From: Paenibacillus radicibacter
GTDB taxonomy: Bacteria; Bacillota; Bacilli; Paenibacillales; NBRC-103111
NCBI RefSeq assembly: GCF_024721995.1
Contig: NZ_JANQBC010000004.1
Location: 248,001-312,000 of the forward strand
Direction: 5' to 3'
DNA length: 64,000 bases
Shown here: piece after piece, positions 32,901-43,100 of the stretch
Layout of the letters: the number at the start of each line of letters is the position of its first letter
How positions within the stretch are numbered: the first letter of the stretch is position 1
Notes under the pieces: generated by a model
What the model was told of the DNA's origin: nothing
Seen by the model: the letters and a program-made list of their open reading frames with translations, nothing else
Database searches by the model: none
Translations under genes and position numbers: made by a program

Positions 32901-35900
32901 GAATAAGGGTGAGCGACTGGTGTCCCGATCTGGATTTATTTTTTCGACCATTTGATCGAATGGATATTCATGGTGGGTATAGGCATCTAGTGCAGTTTTC
33001 TTACAATGCGCAATGACCTCTTGGAAAGTAAGATTAGCGTGTAAATCAAGTCGCAATGGCAGTGTATTGACGAAAAATCCAATCAATCCCTCTAGCTCCA
33101 TATGATCACGACCTGCTTCTGGAGTACCAATGACAATATCCTCTTGCCCACTCATCCGAGAGAGGAATACACCGACTACTGACAGTAAGATCATGAACAA
33201 TGTTGCATCTTGTTCTTGCGCCAGCAGCTTAATACGTTCCAAGCGATGCTGGTCGATATGCCGAGTCACTTCTCCCGCAGCGAACAATTGCACGGATGGA
33301 CGGGGATGATCTGTAGGCAGATCAAGAATTGGCAAGTTGTCTTGTAATTGTGTGAGCCAATAGCGCTCCGCCTCGATTAACTCCCCTTGCGCTAAGCGAT
33401 TATTTTGCCAGCTAGAGTAGTCTTTGTACTGAATCGATAAAGGTTGAAGCGATGGCTCTGAACCTTTACTGTACGATTCATACATAGCAGCAAGCTCAGG
33501 TATGAGCACCTGCCAAGACCAATAATCGCCAATGATATGATGCATATACATCCATAACACATGCCGATCCGCAGCCATTTTGTATACCCGTATTTGATAA
33601 AGTGGCCCTTCGTTCAAATTGAATCGCAACTGAGCTCCATGGTGTTCAGCTTGTGTGAGATGCTCCTGTTGTATAGCTTCATTTTCATCAGATAGATCAA
33701 TGAACGTGCATACGCCTGACGGTATTGCCCCAACACGTTGAACAGGCTGACCCTCTATAACCGTGAAGGTTGTTCGCAGCGCCTCATGTCGCTCCAGAAG
33801 CCTCATTACTGCATACTCAAAAGCTTCTTTATGCAGATTACCTTTCATCTCAATTGCGACTTGCATATTGTAAGAACGATTCTCGGGTTCGATACAATCC
33901 AGCAAGTAAAGCCGCTGTTGGGCGTGTGACATCGGATAATAATCGGAATCTGCTAGCTTTGGAATGAGCACAGCAGTTTGATGGATTCCTGATACATCTG
34001 CAGCGTCGAATATCATGGCAAGTTCACGAATGGTCTGGTGGTCGAACAAATCTTTGAGCGCAAGCTCGATTCCAAGCTGCTGTTTGATTCTCGAACGAAT
34101 CTGAATCGTGCGCATCGAATGACCGCCAAGATCGAAGAAATTGTCATCAATACCAATTGGCAGAACACCTAACACCTCTGACCAAATCGTCGCCAAAGCC
34201 TGCTCCCATTCATTGCGAGGTGCGATATACTGAGATGCCAGCTCGGATTGTTCTGGTTGTGGCAGTGCTTTGCGATCTATTTTGCCATTTCGGTTGAGCG
34301 GCATGGCTTCTAGAATCATCAAATGTTCAGGTACCATATATTCGGGCAAATACGTTTGTAAGAATTGACGTATAATTGATACTTCTATCTGCTCACTCAA
34401 TACCACATACGCTAAGATACGATTATTACCTAAGTTATCTTGATTAATGAGTGCCACACTTTGCCGTACTTGTGGATGTTTGAGCAGAATCGACTCAATC
34501 TCACCGAGTTCAATTCGATAACCCCGCACTTTCACTTGGAAATCCACACGGGAATCGAACACCAGACGTCCATCTGGTAAGAAATGGGCTAAATCGCCTG
34601 TCTTGTACATCCGTTCTTTTTCATTGCAAAAAGGATTATGAAGATACACTTTACTTGTGCGCTCTTCATCATTCAAATAACCACGTCCTACACCAACTCC
34701 CGCAATGAACACCTCACCTACGACACCCACTGGCACTTGGCGCAACCAATGATCCAACAAATAATGTTTCATATTCGGAATCGTTGTACCAAGTACAACT
34801 TGTGGATTCGCATTTAGCGGATAATCATAGGAAATCACCTCATGCAGTGTGTCATCCGAACATTCCGTCGCCCCATATGTATTCACAACTTTAACGTGTG
34901 GATGCTCTTCTAGCCATTTACGGCATAAAGTTACAGGTAGTCCTTCACCCGTTGAGATCATGAACGCTAGATCAGGCAGGCTGCGCTCTTCAGGTGTAAG
35001 GCAAGCTGTCGTCTGCAAGATCATCTCGATCATCGAAGGTACCATCTCCAGTACCGTAACACGGTCTACCTGTACCGAGCGAAATAGTGCTTCCGGGTCA
35101 GTAGCTTTCTCATTGTCATAGATAGCAACAACCCCACCTGTCATTAACGGGGCAAGGAATTGCCATACGGAAATGTCAAAGCTATGTGAAGCATTCTGTG
35201 CTACAACACTATTCTCGCTAAGTCCAAGCAAGTTAATTTTGGCATAAAGATGGTTCAGCATACCGATATGCTCCACCATCGCTCCCTTCGGTTGCCCCGT
35301 TGAACCTGATGTAAAGAACACATTCGCCAAATCGCTGTCATTATTCACGAACGTTGGATTACATTCACTGTACCCGATAATCGATAATAGATCCTCACAA
35401 CTTCCATCACTTTGGTCCAAGGAAAATACGAGTGGTGAAGGAGTAAGCTTCTGAGCTAACTGCTGACTTCGTGCTCGTAAGTGTGCTTCCGTCAGAATAA
35501 CTTTTGCCTGACTGCTATCGATAATACCAAGCAATCGCTCATCAGGATGAGCGGAATCAAGTGGAACATACCCACCACCTGCCTTGAGTACAGCAACGAT
35601 TCCTACTAACATCCCAATTCCACGCTCACTTAGAACAGCAGCGAGATCGTTACGACCAAATCCCTGCTCACGCAGCCAATGTGCAAGTCGATTCGCCTGC
35701 TCGTTCAGCGCTTGATACGTCAGGGATACCCCATTACAGATAACCGCAACTTGATTCGGACGTTTCTCCACCTGCTGCTCAATCACTTGATGGGCTAATC
35801 GATTGAGCGGTGGTGAAATCAACTTACTTTGGTTAAAATCAACAACGATAAGCTGTCGCTCTGCTCTAGATAGCAAGTTCAGTTCACATAATTTCGCTTC

Positions 35901-37127
35901 GGGCTGTTGAACGATACTTTCAAGCAGCGTCACGAAATGCTGTTGCATACGATTCAAAGTCTGAACGGAATCTCCTCTTTCTGACTGTAGCAGTTCAATC
36001 TCCCAGTTCGTACCAACCGTCACCGTTACTTTTATCAACTCTTGGCTATATTTACTTTGATAATGAGGCGAGCGCGTTATTCCTTCATGCATATGTCGCA
36101 CCATTACTTGGCTATCAAAGAGAACCGTATCTTTTGCTAAGCCAGCATACGTACATATCGTCTCAACGGGTATACCATCAAAGGTTTGTAGTTGATTCCA
36201 TTTACCCTGTACAGCCGTTAATAATTCATCAATAGACTGTTCAGACTTAAGCTTCATATGAAGCGGCAGGGCATGAGCAAGTGGTCCAATGATGTGCTCT
36301 GCGCCACTTAAATTCGAAGGACGCCCAGATACAACGGCACCACAAATTACATGATCCTCCCTGCTATACACTTGGAGCAATAATAACCATCCTGCTAATG
36401 CTAAGCTTTCATACGACACCTGATATCGATCCGCCACTTGTTCTAACATTCGAGACAGAGTTGATGATAGAACGGTTCGAGACCAAAGCCCATTAATTTG
36501 GTACTCTAGTCGTCCCTCCAGTGCTTGCAGCATCGGCAGCGGTTCATAATTCGCAAGCTCTTCCTTCCAATATTGCTTGGCAGGTAAGCCGTCCACACTT
36601 GCTTGATAAGAGATATAATCAGCAAACGAACGTCGCTCAGATACATAATGTACACCTTCAGCTCTCTGCAACCACTCGGATACAACACGATCTCGACTGT
36701 TATCATCCATGCATAACGGATGGTGCGTCCATAACAGCACGACTCGATCTGCATCTAGAATGAATAAGGCGGCGCGTACAAGCGGCTCTTCTTGAATCGC
36801 GATGGGATTAAGATGTCGCTTGGATATCTCTTGTAAGCAGACTTGATACTCCTCTTCGCTCTTCCCTTGCAAATCGTGTACGTCAATGGGGTTCGGGAAT
36901 TGTTTGAGCTGCACCTGTACCGTACGATTCTTGGTTGTTCGATAAACAGTACGAAGTGCCGCATGCGCATGTACCGTCTCCTCCCACGCCTGCAATAGAC
37001 GCGCGAGGGAAGTAACTTGATTCCATTCATAAGTCACTTGGGTAAGAGTATCCACCGATAACAACGCTTTTTGCAAATGAGATAGTTCTATGACCTGTTC
37101 GACGTTCTCTTTGGACAAGTAATTCAC
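29988..37127 (-). CDS. NRPS: degenerate C - A - PCP - C - A - PCP - TE (termination subunit)
   Basis: A 2379-residue synthetase subunit. The N-terminal C domain (about 1-450) has HHPLCMDD at residue 135 instead of HHxxxDG and is probably inactive. A3 (about 460-950) has a code read by eye as D-I-W-E-I-T-T-D-D-K; its three acidic pocket residues suggest a cationic diamino acid. PCP Ser1004. C (about 1060-1495) has HHIIGDYWS at 1196, where Tyr replaces the usual Gly. A4 (about 1510-2000) reads D-A-T-K-V-G-E-V-G-K, like Asn/Asp codes. PCP Ser2063. The thioesterase (about 2110-2370) has GWSFGG with Ser2193 and a C-terminal AGDHNTI His, and would hydrolyse or cyclize the chain. No epimerization or methylation domains. 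Confidence 0.93.
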   Translation of the reverse strand: MNYLSKENVEQVIELSHLQKALLSVDTLTQVTYEWNQVTSLARLLQAWEETVHAHAALRTVYRTTKNRTVQVQLKQFPNPIDVHDLQGKSEEEYQVCLQEISKRHLNPIAIQEEPLVRAALFILDADRVVLLWTHHPLCMDDNSRDRVVSEWLQRAEGVHYVSERRSFADYISYQASVDGLPAKQYWKEELANYEPLPMLQALEGRLEYQINGLWSRTVLSSTLSRMLEQVADRYQVSYESLALAGWLLLLQVYSREDHVICGAVVSGRPSNLSGAEHIIGPLAHALPLHMKLKSEQSIDELLTAVQGKWNQLQTFDGIPVETICTYAGLAKDTVLFDSQVMVRHMHEGITRSPHYQSKYSQELIKVTVTVGTNWEIELLQSERGDSVQTLNRMQQHFVTLLESIVQQPEAKLCELNLLSRAERQLIVVDFNQSKLISPPLNRLAHQVIEQQVEKRPNQVAVICNGVSLTYQALNEQANRLAHWLREQGFGRNDLAAVLSERGIGMLVGIVAVLKAGGGYVPLDSAHPDERLLGIIDSSQAKVILTEAHLRARSQQLAQKLTPSPLVFSLDQSDGSCEDLLSIIGYSECNPTFVNNDSDLANVFFTSGSTGQPKGAMVEHIGMLNHLYAKINLLGLSENSVVAQNASHSFDISVWQFLAPLMTGGVVAIYDNEKATDPEALFRSVQVDRVTVLEMVPSMIEMILQTTACLTPEERSLPDLAFMISTGEGLPVTLCRKWLEEHPHVKVVNTYGATECSDDTLHEVISYDYPLNANPQVVLGTTIPNMKHYLLDHWLRQVPVGVVGEVFIAGVGVGRGYLNDEERTSKVYLHNPFCNEKERMYKTGDLAHFLPDGRLVFDSRVDFQVKVRGYRIELGEIESILLKHPQVRQSVALINQDNLGNNRILAYVVLSEQIEVSIIRQFLQTYLPEYMVPEHLMILEAMPLNRNGKIDRKALPQPEQSELASQYIAPRNEWEQALATIWSEVLGVLPIGIDDNFFDLGGHSMRTIQIRSRIKQQLGIELALKDLFDHQTIRELAMIFDAADVSGIHQTAVLIPKLADSDYYPMSHAQQRLYLLDCIEPENRSYNMQVAIEMKGNLHKEAFEYAVMRLLERHEALRTTFTVIEGQPVQRVGAIPSGVCTFIDLSDENEAIQQEHLTQAEHHGAQLRFNLNEGPLYQIRVYKMAADRHVLWMYMHHIIGDYWSWQVLIPELAAMYESYSKGSEPSLQPLSIQYKDYSSWQNNRLAQGELIEAERYWLTQLQDNLPILDLPTDHPRPSVQLFAAGEVTRHIDQHRLERIKLLAQEQDATLFMILLSVVGVFLSRMSGQEDIVIGTPEAGRDHMELEGLIGFFVNTLPLRLDLHANLTFQEVIAHCKKTALDAYTHHEYPFDQMVEKINPDRDTSRSPLFSVMFQLNHLPAQSIEAGEVQFCPLPVDLHMTSFDLTFVGIETEAGLDFVVQYRSDLYETSTMERWMNHFMVLLDSLLEQPTQIINQPNLLSKSERHQLLEVWNDTSIAYSGELVHRLFQVKAKQVPDAIAVEMDEMKLSYRQLDEQSERLAHFLRGQGVGPDVFVGLCMERAPELMVGLLGVLKAGGAYVPIDPSYPRERLTYLLSDSQVAVLLTQERLLAQLPSHEAVTYCLDRDWLQITTCSDCPPQRDTIEGDMAYMIYTSGSTGKPKGVMITHRGMSNYLQWAVGAYEVEQGIGSIVSSSLSFDATITSLFTPLMTGGRVVLLHEGKEIEQVSQALRQYDNLSLLKITPAHLHLLNQQLAPEELVGRVRTVVIGGEALLGENIAFWQQAAPETKLINEYGPTETVVGCCVYHAAQIKEGPVLIGRPIGNTQLYVLDSYMQPVPIGVAGELYIGGLGVARGYHNREQLTAERFVPNPFSREENDRLYKTGDICCYLADGNLQYYGRIDDQVKVRGYRIELGEIEARLHQHPAIHKAVVIPQGDGVEKRLVSYIVLESNMQVVKGELRDYCLAQLPEYMVPSAFLVLDDMPLTSNGKVDRNQLLTMDLPINLEHYSPPRDLKEYRMVQIWAEVLQAKPIGIHDNFFESGGHSLKALMLLNVIRERLGVELPLVTLFQKPTIAKLCAYMQEDIADDQLCLLRLQQGDGTHPPLILIHPQGGGILPYVHVVKALGSQETIYGLQAVGYESDVQPLTSIEAMVELYVEQVRREIPDGPYRLIGWSFGGTVAYEMARQFEALGEQVDLLGLFDVQPLDRLGEEREEFTKRDAMIYFATLFDLDPAPFAHMEMEAGLALILQQSKDRGDWPQGMTIDSLHRKIRVLVACGKATTDYRYREPIKSNLQLFRVQEISKHQHALVNPDEWSVRTTGNLQVFHVAGDHNTIAGPEHAEQLANVIRPLLLAKEPLLQS

Positions 37128-37145
37128 TTCAACACACCCTTTAGA

Positions 37146-40100
37146 TTAGTTAAACAGTTCTTCCAATTCATCCTCAGACAGGGCTAAATCAGCTGAACGA
37201 AGCGGAATCTCTAGAAGACGTAGTAGAGGATTGTTCGTCACAGCTTCTAGTAACGCGCAATACGCTGCGATTAGTCGTTCAATCGTCGATGCTTCGAATA
37301 AATCAGTGCTATATTCCACACTTCCTATTAATTGATCGCTACTCGGCTCCATGAATAAGGTTAGATCGTACTTAGAGGTGTACTGTTCCACTTCCAATCG
37401 ATCAAATGCGACATCATTACATGTGAAGGATTGTGTCAGTTCCCCCTGCAATGCGAACACCACTTGGAAGATTGGCGAATGAGACAAACTACGCTCAGGC
37501 TGGAGTATCTCTACTATTTTCTCAAAAGGCACATCTTGATTGGCGTATGCTTCCAATGCCGAGTGACGAACTTGTTGGAGTAAAGCAATGAACGATGGGT
37601 TACCTGACAAATCTGTACGCAATGGCAGCATATTTACGAAGTAGCCAAGCAAACTTTCTAATTCACTTCGATTCCGATTCGCAACAGGGAAACCAACAAC
37701 CAAATCTTCTTGTTCCGATTCACGATATAGTAACGTTTGGAATGCTGCCATTAACGTCATAAACAATGTCGTCCCAGTCTCACGGCATAACTCTCGAATC
37801 GCCGTACTGGTTTCACTAGATAAGCTAAAATAATGCATAGCCCCGCGGTAGGACTGAACCACTGGACGTGAATAATCGGTTGGCAATAATAAGCGCGCCG
37901 GTGCACCTGCCAAAATTTGAATCCAGTTCGCCAACTGATGCTGTAATATCTCTCCCTGCATCCACTCTTTCTGCCATGATGCATAATCCGCATACTGCAC
38001 CGAAAGCGGATCGAGTGGTGATGGCTGCTCATGATCAAACACTTTATATAATTGCTCTATTTCTTGTAAAAGGATCTGCATCGACCAGCCATCCGTAATG
38101 ATATGGTGCATCGTAAGTACCAGCACATGTTCTTCTTCATTCATCTGAAGGAGATGACTACGGAACAACGGTCCTTTATTTAAATCAAATGGCATTTGAA
38201 CCAATTCTGTCATTTGTTGTTGAACATCTTCCACGCTGGTTTCAAACATGATCAATTCAATCGGGACGGGATCTGCTATGATTTGAATGACTTGCCCCTC
38301 TATTACAGCAAAAGTCGTCCGCAACACTTCATGACGATGAATGATTACCTGAACAGATGATTCCAGAGCTGCTGTATTCAATCCGCCTCGAATACGAATC
38401 GCTAACACGTTGTTATACAAATCACTCGTATCCTTGAGCTGTTCTACAAACCATAGGCTCTGTTGGGAAAAGGATGCCGGAATTATTGCCGAACGGTCCA
38501 CTGGCTTAAGCGGTACTTGTGTTGTAGATCCAGAACCTTGTGCTTGAACATATTCTGCAAGTTCAGCTACAGTTGGTGCAGCAAACAATGCACGTACAGG
38601 CAATTCCATATTCCATATGCTGCGAATGCGTGAGATTACTTGCATCATCAATAACGAATGGCCACCATTTTCAAAGAAATGATCATGAATGCCAATTCTC
38701 TCAACGCCTAACACTTCGGCAAAAATACCCGTTAACAACTCTTCCACAGGAGTACGTGGTGCGCCATGACTTGAATCACTCGAATCCAAATTAGGAGCCG
38801 GGAACTTCCGTGTATCTACTTTACCATGCGTCGTGAGTGGCATTTCATCTAATACAAACACATGAGCTGGCACCATATAAGCAGGTAGCAGATGGGTAAG
38901 GCGCTGCTTCACATCATTCCCATCAACGATATATCCTTGAACCTTAGTTATATATGCAACTAAACGCTTATCTTGTGGGGTAAATGGATATACAATGACC
39001 CTTGCTTCATGCACCGATTCATCTTGGAGCAGCAGGGCCTCGATCTCGCCGAGTTCAATTCGATACCCCCGCAATTTCACTTGATTGTCGTTACGCCCTA
39101 TATATTGCAAGTTGCCATCAGGTAAATAGCGACATGTATCCCCCGTTTTGTATAATCTAGAACCTTGTTCTGTTGAAAAAGGATTCGGCACGAATCGCTC
39201 CGCTGTTAATTCGGCTCGGTTATAGTAGCCCCTAGCTACGCCAGCTCCCCCAATAAACAACTCCCCTGCTACCCCAATTGGAACAGGTTGCATGTAGGCA
39301 TCAAGTACATATAACTGGGTGTTTCCGATGGGACGTCCAATTAGGACGGGACCTTCCTTATATTCCGCAGCATGATAAATGCAGCACCCAACAACCGTTT
39401 CAGTTGGTCCATATTCATTTATGAGCTTCGTCTCGGGTGCTGCCTGCTGCCAGAACGCAATATTTTCACCAAACAATGCCTCGCCCCCGATCACAACCGT
39501 ACGAACTCGACCAACGAATTGTTCAGGGGCAATCTGTTGACTCATTAAGGGCAAGTGGGCTGGGGCGATCTTAAGTACACTGAGATTATGATACTTTCGG
39601 AATGCTTGAGCCAGCTCTTCAATTTCCTTACCTTCGTGAAGTAGAATGACACGACCACCAGTGACTAGTGGAGCGAATAAACTTGTTACGGTCGCATCAA
39701 ATGATAGTGAAGTCGAAACAATTGAACCGATGCCCTTCTCAACTTCATACGCTTCAATCGCCCATTCCAAGTAGTTGCTGAAACCGCTATGGGTAACCAT
39801 TACCCCTTTTGGCTTACCTGTTGAGCCTGAAGTATAGATCATATAAGCCAGATCGTCTGCGGTTGTCGCAAGTTGCGACGGGTAGTCTTGACTCTCAGCA
39901 ATTTGCTGCCAATCTCGATCTAGACAATACGTTCGGGCTTTGTGCTCAGGCAGTTTAGTTAACAAGCGCTCTTGTGTTAATAACACGGATACTTGGGAAT
40001 CCTCAAGCACAAAAGCAAGTCGCTCTTGTGGATAAGTCGGATCAATTGGTACATAGGCGCCACCTGCATATAGAATTCCAAGTATGCCGACTAACATTTG

Positions 40101-43100
40101 AGGTGATCGTTCTACGCAAATCCCGACGAACACATCAGGTCCGACCCCTTGCCCCCGTAAAAAATGCGATAGACGCTCTGCACGCTCATGGAGCTGTTGG
40201 TAGGTTAGGACTTCGTCATCCATCTCTACTGCAATCTGATCTGGCACTTGTTCAGCTTTAGTGATAATGAGATCATGAACATGCTGAGCCGAATATACAG
40301 CTGCGGTTTCATTCCATTCCTGCACAATCTGTGAACGCTCTTGCTCATCTAGCAGCGGAATCTCCCAGATACACTGATTCGGGTTCTCCACAACCTCTTG
40401 CAGTAAATGTGTATAATGTCGTGCCAAACGTTCAATAGTCGAGCGATCAAACAAATCCGTATTGTATTCAAAACTTGTTAGTAACCCACTTCTCGTCATC
40501 GCAACATGCAAGGTCAGATCAAATTTCGATGTTCCTGCATCAAAAGGAACTTGTTGAATTTGAAGTGATGACGTCTCTGACTTCACCTCCGACATGCTCT
40601 GCATCACGAACATGACTTGAAACAACGGAGAATGGCTTAGATTTCGGTGCGGCTGTAACTCTTTTACTAACTCTTCAAATGGCACATCTTGATGGGTATA
40701 AGCTTCCAGCGCCACCTTACTCACACGCTCTAACAATTGTGCAAACGGGATGTTATCTGATAAGTCCGTACGAACAACTAACGTATTCACGAAAAAACCA
40801 ATGACGCCTTCAATTTCAGTACGGTTTCGATTGGCAATCGGTGTACCGACCAAGATGTCTGTCTCTCCGCTATATCGACTTAATAATATATGGAAAGCGG
40901 ACAACAAGGTCATGAATAGCGTCATACCCGCTTGTTGAGAAAGCTGATTTAACCTCATCGTTAGATCGTGAGAAACAAACCTGTCAACTGTCGCACCGTG
41001 AAACGTTTGAATAGCTGGACGTGAGCGATCAGTCGGTAATTGCAGAACAGGAACGGCATTCTGTAGCTGATGCTTCCAGTAAGCTAGCTGCCTATTCCAA
41101 ACTTCGCCTTGCAACCATGTCTGCTGCCAATACGCATAATCGGCGTATTGAATCGGTAGCTCAGGTAATGATGAAGAAACACCCGCTATGTAAGAATCGT
41201 AGAGGTTCATTAACTCATGTATGAACAACGATTGTGACCATCCATCCGATATGATGTGATGAACAACCATTATCAAGTAATGCTCCTGGGTATCTACTTG
41301 CACCACAGTACAGCGGAATAAGGGGCCCTGCGATAACTCAAAAGGCTGATTTCCCAGTTCTCTTGCCAGTTCATGGATCTCATCTTGAGCCAGCTGCCCC
41401 ATATTTACATACGGAACTTCTATATCCATCTGCTCGGCTATCTGCTGCACAGGTATACCATTTACCTCATGAATGGTTGTGCGAAGCGAATCTTGTCTGT
41501 TTACCAATTCCGCAATACTGCGCTTCACTGCCAAATAATCGAGATCACCTTTCATCTGAAGCAGGCTTGTAATGTTATAGACCGAGCTACTTGGGTCAAG
41601 TTGATGCAGGAACCAAATTCTTTGTTGGGCGAATGAAGCAGGAATTGATCCTGAATGATTAATTGAAGTGATCTGAACTTGCTGCTTAGGGGTAATTTCT
41701 ATTCGATTGCTCTCCACCCAAGCAGCTAATTCAGCAACTGTCGCATATTCAAAGAAAGTGCGTACAGATATTTCGACTCCCAATACATTTCGAATGCGGG
41801 AAATAACTTGCATCATAAGCAGAGAATGCCCGCCAATCTGGAAGAAGTGATCTTGTACACTTACCTGCTCGATTCCAAGCACTTGAGTGAATATCCCCGC
41901 CAACTGCACCTCCATCTCATTACGTGGTTCCACATAATGGCGATCTATGGTGGCATAATTCGGAATTGGCAGCATCTTACGATCAATTTTCCCGTTAGCT
42001 GTAAGTGGCATTGCAGGAAGGACAGTAAGAATAGACGGAATCATATAAGACGCTAATGTCGCTTTTAGGTGATCGTTTACTTTCCTAACATCCAGTTCAT
42101 GACCTTCAACAACCGTTACATAAGCCACAAGACGCTTATCATCTGGCATGTCCTCGCGAACCATCAGGATCGCTTCATTCACACCCGTATATAAGGAGAG
42201 AACCGTTTCAACCTCGCCTAATTCGATACGGAATCCTCGAAACTTCACTTGATTATCCATTCGAGCCACATACTCCATTACGCCGTCCGCCTGATATCTG
42301 CACATATCCCCTGTCTTATACATACGGGTTCCGGGTGCGAATGGGTTATCTACAAACCGCTCTGCCGTTTGCTCCGGGCGGTTTAAGTATCCCCTTGCTA
42401 ATCCCTCGCCTGCCAAATACAGTTCACCGGCTACGCCAATCGGAACAGGCTGCAAGTTCGAATCGAGAATGTAACATTGAGTTCCTAGAATTGGCCTACC
42501 AATCAGCGGTGCATACGAGAAATCTCGTTCAACAAGCCATACCGTTGAATATGTTGTGTCTTCAGATGGTCCATACAAATTGTACACACGCTCAATTGTC
42601 TCCACCGCATAAACCTGCTGCGTTAATTTTAACGTAAGCGGTTCTCCACAAAAGTTAACGGTCTTAACCGAGGAAGGGACACCTTGTATCCGCACTAATT
42701 CTTTCATAGCCGATGGTACAGTATTAATTAATGTCACTTCATTACGCGCAGGAAGTTCGGGTAAATATAGTGCATTTTCAACTAAGATGACTTTTCCTCC
42801 TGTCACTAAAGGAACGAACAATTCATAGACAGACAAGTCGAAGCAGATCGAAGTTGATGCCAGTACCCCTGCAAGCTCTTCTTGGGAATAGGTCGCTTTA
42901 CACCAGTTCATAAAGGCAGTGACACTTCGATGTTCTAGCGCAACACCTTTAGGACGACCCGTGGAACCGGATGTGAAGAAGACGTATGCGAGATGATTAC
43001 GATCCACACCACTCTTTATGGGTGCCGTACTTGCTGATGCTGTAACGCCCCCATCTTGTTCAAGCAGCACCGTATGTACCGAAAGTTGAGGCAGTTGATC

